From Methylophaga sp. UBA2689 (lineage in GTDB: Bacteria > Pseudomonadota > Gammaproteobacteria > Nitrosococcales > Methylophagaceae), in NCBI GenBank assembly GCA_002354555.1, contig DELT01000031.1, positions 61,307 to 107,581 of the forward strand: 46,275 bases of DNA, written 5' to 3'. Position 1 is the first letter of the stretch; each line of letters begins with the position of its first letter. Shown one piece after another: positions 25,006 to 30,706 of the stretch. The notes under the pieces were generated by a model, which was not told the origin of the DNA, ran no database searches, and saw only the letters and a list, made by a program, of their open reading frames with translations. A program made the position numbers and the translations under genes.

Positions 25006-25699
25006 GATATTTCGCACTTTTCCTATCCCCTCCGTGAGTTGTTAACGTCGCTGGTCTTCCAGTTTGTTTGCAAACCCAAAGTTGAAAGTTTTCATTGCCC
25101 AGTGCCTCCCCTCGAAGAGGGGCATCAGTAATTTTTTGATTCTCTTTCCCTAACGCCATTTTGTCCATCATTAATTTATATCGGGTAGCTCTTTCTTCTT
25201 TGGTAGCTGCCAACTCAAGATAAAGTGGATGCTCTGTTATAAACTGATCTTTTTCGCCAATTGCATTGTGATGGTAACTGGACCAAGGATATTCGTGGAT
25301 TTCTTTTACCATTTCGGCTTTTACAGGATTCATTTCAATGTAGTTGTATAGCCTAAAAAGATAACTATCACTGTCTATGAGACAGGATTTGAAACGGCCC
25401 TCCCAAATAGTGCCAGTGCGTTTTCGGCCGGCATTAAAATATCTGACATAACGATTCGTCATCGACTGCATAAATACAGCAAGTTCGTGTTTATCTTTCG
25501 GAGTAAGAAGTAAGTGCAGGTGATTTGTCATGATGACATAGGCGTGAAGATGGCAGTCGGCTTTAACCAGTGACTCTCCAATATCATTGAGAATACGAAC
25601 CATATCTTCTTCACTTTCAAATATGTTTTGACGGTTATTACCCCGATGCATGATATGCAGAGGCTGATCGGGTAGTACCAATCGGGGAAGTCTTTCCAT
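24989..25699 (-). CDS. REP-associated tyrosine transposase (RAYT, Y1 family)
   Basis: A 236-residue Y1 transposase of the IS200/IS605-related RAYT group. The N-terminus reads LPRLVLPDQPLHIMHRGNNR. The HUH-type metal site is NHLHLLLTP (about 58-66), preceded by HAYVIMT. The catalytic tyrosine is in the MTNRYVRYFN segment (about 84-93). GTIWEGRFKSCLIDS, YIEMNPVKAEMV and YPWSSYHHNA are further RAYT hallmarks, and the GGDRKS tail is present. Such enzymes recognise REP hairpins, cut single-stranded DNA and are thought to spread REPs without being classic insertion sequences. The four terminal residues NQVG and the stop codon are encoded by the flanking REP. The gene looks intact. Confidence 0.93.
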   Translation of the reverse strand: MERLPRLVLPDQPLHIMHRGNNRQNIFESEEDMVRILNDIGESLVKADCHLHAYVIMTNHLHLLLTPKDKHELAVFMQSMTNRYVRYFNAGRKRTGTIWEGRFKSCLIDSDSYLFRLYNYIEMNPVKAEMVKEIHEYPWSSYHHNAIGEKDQFITEHPLYLELAATKEERATRYKLMMDKMALGKENQKITDAPLRGEALGNENFQLWVCKQTGRPATLTTHGGDRKSAKYQNQVG

Positions 25700-25764
25700 G
25701 TCGTTACATCCTTGTAGCGATAAGATTTTGGTTACTTTATAACTTCAGTTTACGAAATCAAACC

Positions 25765-25793
25765 AAATCAAGTTGGCTGACCCCTTGATTTTT
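25765..25793 (+). repeat. REP-A, right end of the RAYT element
   Basis: AAATCAAGTTGGCTGACCCC followed by TTGATTTTT, with near-perfect outer arms AAATCAAG/CTTGATTT. It is an inverted partner of 24981-25005, and sits between the RAYT start and the end of the gene at 25805. Confidence 0.85.
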
Positions 25794-25804
25794 CCTTGAC
25801 CCGC

Positions 25805-26440
25805 TCAACACAAATGAGATCTACCGTTACTAACTGTTACACCCGCATTATTCAAACCGGGCATGATCATGAATTGTGCCGAAAGACCAACGAATGTGGA
25901 CTCTTGCTTAACACATGTTGCTGGAGCCCTTAAAGCTAATTTTGTGTCACTCATTCCGGCTGCCATTTCAGAGTTCTGATAAAAAAACGCATCCTTATCT
26001 GAATCTTTAGGAAAGCTTTGTTGATGTACTTTTCCCGCTGCAAGCAGTTCCTTGTTGATTAATTTGATGTCGTTCAGAATCGCTTCATGATAATTTTTTT
26101 GACTTTGAATTGTGAGGTTGATTTGTGAAATGCGGCCATCAGAATGAGTGATAGTAAGTTCGACCTTTTCCCCTTTCCCCTTGCATTTTCTATACACTTC
26201 TGCATAGTTCTTCTGGTTAAATTGAAAGCCGCCTTGCTCAACTCTACAACTAAATTGCAAAGGATGCTGGGAGATCAAGCTGTCTAGCTCTGAGGGGGTG
26301 GTATTCAATGATATCCCCATGATAGAGAAGTTTTCAATTTTATCTTTTACAAGAATGTCTTGTGCAATTCCCTGGCGTGAAAGCAAAGCAGCTAAAAATA
26401 TAGTGATAAATGAAAGTGATTTTCTAATTATTGTATACAT
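25805..26440 (-). CDS. Exported protein of unknown function
   Basis: A 211-residue protein with a signal peptide (SFITIFLAALLSRQGIA, cleavage near residue 26). The mature part contains ENFSIMGISLNTTPSELDSL near its start, as in small periplasmic proteins that begin with a 'GI.LGMS..E'-type segment, and four cysteines, one of them the C-terminal residue (GRSHLC). No family is recognised. A strong GGGGGG tract lies 4 bases before the ATG. It has the same orientation as the integron cassette genes to its right and could be an old cassette, but no attC site is visible beside it. Confidence 0.7.
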   Translation of the reverse strand: MYTIIRKSLSFITIFLAALLSRQGIAQDILVKDKIENFSIMGISLNTTPSELDSLISQHPLQFSCRVEQGGFQFNQKNYAEVYRKCKGKGEKVELTITHSDGRISQINLTIQSQKNYHEAILNDIKLINKELLAAGKVHQQSFPKDSDKDAFFYQNSEMAAGMSDTKLALRAPATCVKQESTFVGLSAQFMIMPGLNNAGVTVSNGRSHLC

Positions 26441-26531
26441 ACGATCCCCCCTTAGTTAGTCAGATTTGTTTAATGATATTGAAGAAAAAATCCATATCCC
26501 CTATGCCGAATTAACACATTCAAGAGCAATA

Positions 26532-26609
26532 ATTTGGGTCAGAGTAAAAACTCCCTTTGTTACTGCCCCAGGGCTTCAAATTTTAGATATTTTTACTCTG
26601 ACCCCAAAT
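26532..26609. repeat. Large inverted repeat of REP-B type
   Basis: The arms ATTTGGGTCAGAGTAAAAA (26532-26550) and TTTTTACTCTGACCCCAAAT (26590-26609) flank 39 bases. They form a long hairpin in the manner of paired REPs (BIME-like). Confidence 0.75.
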
Positions 26610-26613
26610 ATCT

Positions 26614-26694
26614 AAAGTTTTCATCTCCAAGAGCCTCTCCTCGAAGAGTGGCTCAGAACCAAACCAAATCAAGTTGGCTGACCCCTTGATTTTT
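26614..26694 (+). repeat. RAYT 3' scrap joined to REP-A (internally deleted RAYT element)
   Basis: 26614-26656 resembles 25084-25128 in the RAYT gene (AAAGTTTTCAT...GCCTC.CCTCGAAGAG.GGC). It runs straight into AACCAAACCAAATCAAGTTG and a full REP-A at 26666-26694, as at the right end of the intact element. The middle of the gene is gone, leaving a short non-coding stub. Confidence 0.65.
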
Positions 26695-26746
26695 ACACCG
26701 CGGTCCATTTACTGTTATGTAGCTTAGCTGGGTTTATTCGATTCAT
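26693..26746 (-). pseudogene. Truncated copy of the Trp-rich gene, cut by a REP-A element
   Basis: The minus strand reads MNRINPAKLHNSKWTAV and then TAA. The first 17 codons equal those of the gene at 24648-24863, but sequence switches to REP-A exactly after the Val-17 codon and the REP supplies the stop. Upstream sequence (26747-26826) also matches 24864-24941, so a block of at least 130 bases was duplicated. Confidence 0.8.
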
Positions 26747-26826
26747 AGCAATGCCTAGTGACAATATTATCTAATTCAAGATTAACATGACACGATTGCA
26801 AATAAACACCCTTCCTAAATAATGCT

Positions 26827-26893
26827 TGAGCGGTTTCGGCTGGCGTTAAAAGATCTCACACAACGACACTTCATTGGCTGAAATAATAGTGGC
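26827..26893. repeat. Scrap of RAYT internal sequence
   Basis: Resembles 25417-25483 inside the intact RAYT gene (GCG.TTTCGG..GGC.TTAAAA, then ATCT.ACA.AACGA). It is in the same orientation as the truncated Trp-rich gene copy. Confidence 0.5.
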
Positions 26894-26918
26894 TAATAAG
26901 TGGCTTAGAGTAGAGTAA

Positions 26919-26944
26919 AATCAAACGCTCTGACCCGATTGATT
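26919..26944 (+). repeat. REP-B-like unit
   Basis: AATCAAACGCTCTGACCCGA followed by TTGATT. The AATCAA/TTGATT ends and central CTCTGACCC core are shared with the unit at 29276-29304. It lies just past the stop of the membrane protein gene at 26983. Confidence 0.6.
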
Positions 26945-26982
26945 AGATTCATTGATTATGGCTAATTACCAAATTCCTTTAA

Positions 26983-27372
26983 TTAGTTAAAAAATTGACG
27001 TCGAACAGAAGGAAGCAACAATAAAGTCAGGAAAGCGATAAAAAGCACAATAAAAATAATCATCATCGTGGGCAGGGTTGCCTCACTCGATGAGATTTTC
27101 AATGCACTAGAACTGATACCAAATAGTTGATATATACAAGCGGCTAAGCCTAGCCACCATGACCATCTATATAAGTTAATCAGACCCCAGCCAATGATTA
27201 ACGAAGTGAAAAACGCTATCCATGTTTTAGGTAAGCTAAGACTGTATTGCAAAGTGTATAAATTATCTGAGATAAGATAGTGAACAAAAATGCCACCCAT
27301 GAAAGTGATGGCATAAATAATCGCAATTATTCCAGCAAGCCTCGCATTTACGTTTTGCATAATTGTTTTCAT
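26983..27372 (-). CDS. Small four-helix membrane protein of unknown function
   Basis: A protein of 125-129 residues with four hydrophobic segments: about 10-33, 49-67, 69-90 and 100-121. It has few charged residues, and no family is recognised. Two starts are possible (27372 and 27360). AAGG directly abuts the first, so the second may be used. It lies among RAYT/REP debris in the same orientation as the integron cassettes. Small orphan membrane proteins are common cassette cargo, but no attC is seen beside it. Confidence 0.6.
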   Translation of the reverse strand: MKTIMQNVNARLAGIIAIIYAITFMGGIFVHYLISDNLYTLQYSLSLPKTWIAFFTSLIIGWGLINLYRWSWWLGLAACIYQLFGISSSALKISSSEATLPTMMIIFIVLFIAFLTLLLLPSVRRQFFN

Positions 27373-27411
27373 CCTTGAAACTATATCTATGACGATTGGT
27401 GGTTAATTAAT

Positions 27412-27430
27412 GCGTGTTTTTAAAACACGC
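27412..27430. repeat. Inverted repeat, possible terminator stem
   Basis: GCGTGTTTT and AAAACACGC around a single T. It lies between the broken RAYT and the membrane protein gene. There is no strong T run on either side, so a terminator role is uncertain. Confidence 0.45.
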
Positions 27431-27444
27431 GATACTCATTATTG

Positions 27445-27469
27445 ATCAAGAGGCCAGCCAATTTGATTT
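27445..27469 (-). repeat. Degenerate REP-A copy
   Basis: On the minus strand, AAATCAAATTGGCTGGCCTC then TTGAT: the REP-A arms and core with a few changes. It is immediately left of the REP-B that begins the second RAYT element, so the two repeat types are side by side. Confidence 0.65.
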
Positions 27470-27477
27470 AGCTTTTT

Positions 27478-28309
27478 AATCAAAAGGATCAGAGTCAATT
27501 GATAATTAAATTAAATCTTTCGTTTTTCTCTGAAATTGTACGAACGCCGATCCCCGCCTCGTTTTAGTGGTTCTACTCGCGTGTTCAGTAACTCCCCGAC
27601 TTCATCTTTGAACTTCGCATTACCAAGGATCCATCCTTTATTAGTACTAAACCGGATCTGGTCAGTCAATTTTTGATCAACAGCCTCAGTAAATAATTCA
27701 CGATAGCGTATTCGTCTGGCTGGTGCATCATCGGCCAATGCATAAATATGCAGGGTGTGGTGTAACTAAATTATCATCCAATCCCAGAGCATTATATTGA
27801 TAGCTAGACCATCGATAATCTTCTGGATAAGCATGCATACCAGCACGTATCGGATTCATCTCTATATATCGATAACAAGTTAAAGCGTAACGTTCCGTAT
27901 CTACAATAGTGGATTTATAACGGCCTTCCCACAAAGTAGCAGTACGTTTATAACAATAATTAAAATACTGTACATATCGACGTCCAACGCTTTGGATAAC
28001 CTTACCAATCGCACCCTCTTCTGTTGGTATCATCAATAAATGAACATGATTTGTCATCAATACCCATGCGTGAATACTACAGCGATATTTCGATACCGCT
28101 TCAGAAAGTAGCTCTAGGTAAAAAAGATAATCATCTTCTGCTACAAAAATAACCTGTCGGTTATTTCCACGAATGATGACGTGTTGAAGATATCCAGGAA
28201 GATCCAGACTAGGTCGTCTGGCCATGTTCAAATCCTTATGAACGAAGTTGTTTTTTACTAATTAAAATTCACTTTTAATTAATTTTCAATTGACTCTGAC
28301 CCTTTTGTT
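27478..28309 (-). mobile_element. Second RAYT element, bounded by inverted REP-B repeats
   Basis: An 832-base unit. The left end 27478-27502 (AATCAAAAGGATCAGAGTCA, then ATTGA) and the right end 28286-28309 (TCAATTGACTCTGACCCTTT, then TGTT) are inverted copies that differ at only a few positions. Between them is a frameshifted RAYT gene. The size and plan match the first element, but the end sequence is different. Confidence 0.78.
27511..28225 (-). pseudogene. Frameshifted REP-associated tyrosine transposase (RAYT)
   Basis: A RAYT gene broken into two frames. Codons from the ATG at 28225 give MARRPSLDLPGYLQHVIIRG, then the HUH site MTNHVHLLMIP, the tyrosine segment GRRYVQYFNYCYKRTATLWE, YIEMNPIRAGM and YRWSSYQYNALG, up to HPAYLCIGR and a stop at 27728. 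The next frame continues with ADDAPARRIRYRELFTEAVD through the tail KRGGDRRS to 27511. Removing one base near 27742 would restore HPAYLALADD, the expected family sequence, so a single-base insertion (or a sequencing error) explains the break. Flanked by its own REP-B ends; only moderately similar to the intact RAYT. Confidence 0.88.
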
Positions 28310-28339
28310 CTCTTACTGTGCTTTATTCATTCGTCTTCC

Positions 28340-28361
28340 ATATAACGCCGACGAAAACCGG
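28340..28361 (-). other. Possible remnant of an integron attC site (R' half)
   Basis: Just past the stop of the gene at 28362-28775, the minus strand reads CGTCGGCGTTATATGG. The GCGTTATAT part looks like the R' end (GTTRRRY) of an attC site with its L' box. The matching R'' half is not convincing, and REP-B sequence starts 30 bases further on, so the site may be truncated. Confidence 0.35.
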
Positions 28362-28775
28362 TCAATTTGAAGGTATTGTTAAAGGCAGGCTATCGACCTG
28401 TGAGGCTTGCCAGACAAAGACTTGACCGTAAGTTACGACGGAGCCAACAAGTTCTCCGTTGATATATTTTACTTTATGCAAAGGAGCCCAAGCTTGTTCG
28501 GACTTGGTGGTGCCAGAATTCATTAGCAGCAGCTCATTCCCATTATTTACCATCTCTGAGAGCGAAAACTGGCTCTCAAAATCAAATTGATCTTTATAGT
28601 AACCAGAAACCTCTCCTTCATTTTCGGTTATCTCGAAATACTTCGGATATTTAATCTCACCATAATAGGTTTCTGGCATATCGACCTTATATACTTGCCA
28701 CTTTCCCACGAAGTCACTTGCTATAGCAAATTTCGTTAGTAAACACAGAATCAGTGTGGCAATAACTTTATTCAT
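28362..28775 (-). CDS. Exported protein of unknown function, integron cassette cargo
   Basis: A 137-residue protein with a signal peptide (MNKVIATLILCLLTKFAIAS, cleavage near 19-20) followed by a beta-rich domain. It begins DFVGKWQVYKVDMPETYYGE and ends with a YGQVFVWQASQV strand. The FxGKWxxxxVxxP start is like small lipocalin-type or 'extracellular DUF' domains, but no family is assigned. The ORF begins 14 bases after the recombination point of the attC at 28783-28865, the compact layout typical of gene cassettes. GAGGG lies upstream of the ATG. Confidence 0.72.
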   Translation of the reverse strand: MNKVIATLILCLLTKFAIASDFVGKWQVYKVDMPETYYGEIKYPKYFEITENEGEVSGYYKDQFDFESQFSLSEMVNNGNELLLMNSGTTKSEQAWAPLHKVKYINGELVGSVVTYGQVFVWQASQVDSLPLTIPSN

Positions 28776-28782
28776 GGTTACC

Positions 28783-28865
28783 CTCTAACGCCAAGATAAA
28801 AAGCGCCACTTTTCAGGCGTCGTAGCACGCTTTTTTGCGGACAGTTTTTGATATTTTTGTTATGT
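28783..28865 (-). other. Integron attC recombination site
   Basis: On the minus strand the 83-base site begins with an R''-type box ACATAAC two bases after a cassette ORF's stop-proximal sequence and ends with the R' box GCGTTAGAG (GTTRRRY). Between them are imperfect inverted repeats, including AAAAAGCG/CGCTTTTT. The next cassette starts at the TTAGAGG. Length, position and end boxes fit attC sites. Confidence 0.72.
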
Positions 28866-28869
28866 GTTT

Positions 28870-29193
28870 TTAATGAATGCATATAGGTCTTTCTTTTTTG
28901 TAAACCTCTCCATCGAAATAACTTCCTCCAATGAAGCACCAACCTTGATTTTCGATGTACGATTTGGATGTATTGACTGAGATTTTATTTTCTTCATTCT
29001 TACCTATTAGAGCCCGCCACCAACGCCCTGATTTTGTATGTTGCGGCTCCTCAATTAAGTATTTTATCCACTTGGTTCCACAATGCTTACAAGTATCGAT
29101 TGTAATTTCGCCAAGACCATCCTCACCAACGTCTATGGAATCGAAATCCAAATAGAAAAAAGGTGGTTTCATGCACTTACACTTATCGGACAT
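28870..29193 (-). CDS. Cysteine-pair (zinc-ribbon-like) protein, integron cassette cargo
   Basis: A 107-residue soluble protein. Two close cysteine pairs, C-K-C near residues 5-7 and C-K-H-C at about 35-38, could form a zinc ribbon. The C-terminal part has GRWWRALIG and NQGWCFIGGSYFDGEVY. I do not recognise a named family. I chose the ATG at 29193, not 29235, because the longer version would be encoded by a repeated leader sequence (29218-29254) that also occurs, non-coding, at 30494-30533. The attC follows the stop almost directly. Confidence 0.65.
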   Translation of the reverse strand: MSDKCKCMKPPFFYLDFDSIDVGEDGLGEITIDTCKHCGTKWIKYLIEEPQHTKSGRWWRALIGKNEENKISVNTSKSYIENQGWCFIGGSYFDGEVYKKERPICIH

Positions 29194-29217
29194 GTTTACT
29201 CGCACATATAAAAGCGT

Positions 29218-29254
29218 GTTAATGAGGTCGCCCACTCATAATAATTATTAGCGG
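29218..29254. repeat. Second copy of the attI-side leader repeat
   Basis: GTTAATGAGGTCGCCCACTC then ATAATAATTATTAGCG closely matches 30494-30533 beside the integrase gene. It lies just upstream of the zinc-ribbon-like cassette gene and takes the place where an attC for the preceding cassette would be expected. Confidence 0.7.
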
Positions 29255-29275
29255 GCGGCCTTTTAATTCGGAGGC

Positions 29276-29304
29276 AAATCAAACACTCTGACCCCATTGA
29301 TTTA
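29276..29304 (+). repeat. REP-B-like unit
   Basis: AAATCAAACACTCTGACCCC then ATTGATTTA. The same type as 26919-26944. It is downstream of the cassette gene at 29339-29878. Confidence 0.65.
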
Positions 29305-29338
29305 CTCATTGATTTATCAAAATCAGTCCATTTCATGG

Positions 29339-29878
29339 TTAATCAAGCACCTCAACCTTCACCGCCTTGCATTCAAACCGATTACTGGATATTGCCTTAA
29401 CTTGTATTTTGCTCAAATGAACTTTCATTCCTTTTTGTAACGTTTTTCCGTTTTCCATCAGTGACTTGATCATTGATGGCTCAATACGCGCTGTACTTGC
29501 ACATTTTTCTTTCCATTTCGGATGTGATGGTGCGTCAATGATATGTCTAGCCCTGCCAGCATTATGTCGATATATGCCTACAACATCATTACCAAACCAC
29601 CACGAACCTGAAGGAAGATAATCTGGATCGGCTTTCGATTGATAGGGTGTATTCGTAAATTTTTTGTTGTGTTCAGCATCACACTGCTCTCCAAGCTTAG
29701 CCGTTTTACCTGCCTCTTGTTGCTTAGCGGCCGCAAGACAAAAGCGCCAACAGAGTTTGTATCCGTGCTCAATACATTGGTCTGCCTTGTCCCGATAAGA
29801 AAGTGTGTCTGCAAACACTGTATTACCATAAATAAGTAATACCACCAAAACGTAACTCGGAAATAACATGAACTTCAT
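29339..29878 (-). CDS. Exported Cys-containing protein of unknown function, integron cassette cargo
   Basis: A protein of about 179 residues. The signal peptide is MKFMLFPSYVLVVLLIYGNT then VFA. The mature part has five or six cysteines, the first group in DQCIEHGYKLCWRFC, which suggests disulfides in the periplasm. A GSWWFGNDVVGIYRHNAG segment and a basic C-terminal domain follow. No family is recognised. The ATG at 29878 has AAGGAG six bases upstream and is preferred to the TTG at 29884. It lies directly after the attC of the first cassette, in the cassette orientation. Confidence 0.7.
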   Translation of the reverse strand: MKFMLFPSYVLVVLLIYGNTVFADTLSYRDKADQCIEHGYKLCWRFCLAAAKQQEAGKTAKLGEQCDAEHNKKFTNTPYQSKADPDYLPSGSWWFGNDVVGIYRHNAGRARHIIDAPSHPKWKEKCASTARIEPSMIKSLMENGKTLQKGMKVHLSKIQVKAISSNRFECKAVKVEVLD

Positions 29879-29948
29879 CAACAACTCCTTTGCCTAATTG
29901 TTAGGTTTACTTTCGTGATCTGTAAAACATTTGTCAGAACTTGCATGC

Positions 29949-30026
29949 ACATAACGCTGCCATAAACGGCGCGAGCTTGCGAGCGTCCGGCGACCGTAGG
30001 GAGTGAATTTCATGGCATTGTTAGGC
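29949..30026 (-). other. Integron attC recombination site
   Basis: On the minus strand the 78-base site begins with R'' GCCTAAC and ends with R' GTTATGT. Next to these, AACAATGCCAT and ATGGCAGCGTT pair as the L''/L' arms. GC-rich inner repeats form the loop side. It lies 25 bases past the stop of the GFA gene. It is the clearest attC in the window. Confidence 0.82.
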
Positions 30027-30050
30027 CAACCTTCATTGCGACTCATTGAC

Positions 30051-30455
30051 TCAATAACCTTTAGATGGCGGACCTTCTGGATACTGGGGAAGACTATCTG
30101 CGATCTTTAGCCACGGTTGTTTTGAAGAGACCCAAAAGTGCATATCTGGCTCGAAAAGTGACGGTTCATCTAGGCTGCCAACCGTCAGACCAATGACTCC
30201 CGCAGAAGCACGGCGGGAAAATATACTTGAACCGCAACGAGAGCAAGAACCTCGTTCAAGGGTTTCTGAAGAATAAAAGGTCATAATTGGGCCAGTGATA
30301 GACACGTCATCAATACGCAGTAACACACAGGCGTTAAAAGCAGCCCCGATAGCCTTCTGACATTCGCTGCAGTGACACACTCTCTGATTCAATGGATCAG
30401 CCGTTGTCTCGTAACGAACGGCTTTGCATAAGCACCCGCCACGAAATCTTGTCAT
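30051..30455 (-). CDS. GFA (CENP-V/GFA domain) family protein, first integron cassette
   Basis: A 134-residue protein with the full zinc-ligand pattern of the glutathione-dependent formaldehyde-activating family: GGCLCKAVRYE at the start, CHCSECQKAIGAAF at about 27-40, and GSCSRCGSSIFSRR near 70. The C-terminal QPWLKIADSLPQYPEGPP is also typical. Some members bind glutathione or formaldehyde adducts; most are uncharacterised. GGGG lies eight bases before the ATG. It is the cassette nearest the integrase and has a clear attC at its 3' end. Formaldehyde metabolism would suit a methylotroph, but the link is inference. Confidence 0.88.
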   Translation of the reverse strand: MTRFRGGCLCKAVRYETTADPLNQRVCHCSECQKAIGAAFNACVLLRIDDVSITGPIMTFYSSETLERGSCSRCGSSIFSRRASAGVIGLTVGSLDEPSLFEPDMHFWVSSKQPWLKIADSLPQYPEGPPSKGY

Positions 30456-30480
30456 TTACTAAGCCCCCAATGCGTACGGC

Positions 30481-30533
30481 CTAAAACCAGTCTGTTAATG
30501 AGGTCTGCGACCTCATAATAATTATTAACGTGA
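30481..30533 (-). other. Probable attI/leader region of the integron
   Basis: Between the first cassette and the divergent integrase gene. On the minus strand, GTTTTAGGCC (30481-30487 complement) is an R'-like boundary for cassette 1. Upstream lies a perfect hairpin, ATGAGGTC-GCA-GACCTCAT (30498-30516 complement), preceded by TAATAATTATT. The segment 30494-30533 recurs at 29218-29254. An attI or cassette-promoter role is inferred. Confidence 0.5.
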
Positions 30534-30618
30534 ATGGATCATAAATATAATGAACAAATCTCACACCAAATAAGCTATTGAAATATCTACTTTTTTTCAG
30601 GTAAGATTTTACTGAATT

Positions 30619-30647
30619 AATTAATCGTAAATGATTCACGATTAATT
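30619..30647. promoter_or_regulatory. Inverted repeat upstream of the integrase gene
   Basis: AATTAATCGT and ACGATTAATT are perfect 10-base arms with a 9-base spacer, 60 bases before the integrase start. It could be an operator or an integrase binding site. It does not look like a LexA box. Confidence 0.45.
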
Positions 30648-30706
30648 TTCTGGCATAGCCATGGTTGGCTGCGTATTTCCAGAACTTCAAGGAGGAGGTC
30701 ATTTCC

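Larger units (their letters stand above)
24981..25793 (-). mobile_element. RAYT element bounded by inverted REP-A repeats
   Basis: An 813-base unit: a REP-A copy at 24981-25005 (minus orientation), the intact RAYT gene, and a REP-A copy at 25765-25793 (plus orientation). The outer sequences AAATCAAG...TTGGCTGACCCCTTGATTT face each other as inverted ends. The gene's stop codon lies in the left repeat. No target-site duplication was identified by eye. Confidence 0.75.
26441..26982. other. Repeat-filled stretch without an intact gene
   Basis: This 540-base gap is made almost wholly of repeat debris, in order: an inverted REP-B pair, a RAYT 3' scrap, a REP-A copy, the truncated Trp-rich gene start with its upstream region, a RAYT internal scrap, and a REP-B-like unit. 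It looks like successive element insertions and deletions. Confidence 0.65.

Noticed and set aside
24590..29304. CRISPR array
   Set aside because: The repeats are palindromic REP units at irregular spacing around transposase genes, without regular unique spacers or cas genes.
29891..29906. Extra attC-like GCCTAATTGTTAGGT palindrome upstream of a cassette gene
   Set aside because: It is only 15 bases with no room for the L boxes, so it could be a collapsed site but cannot be called one.
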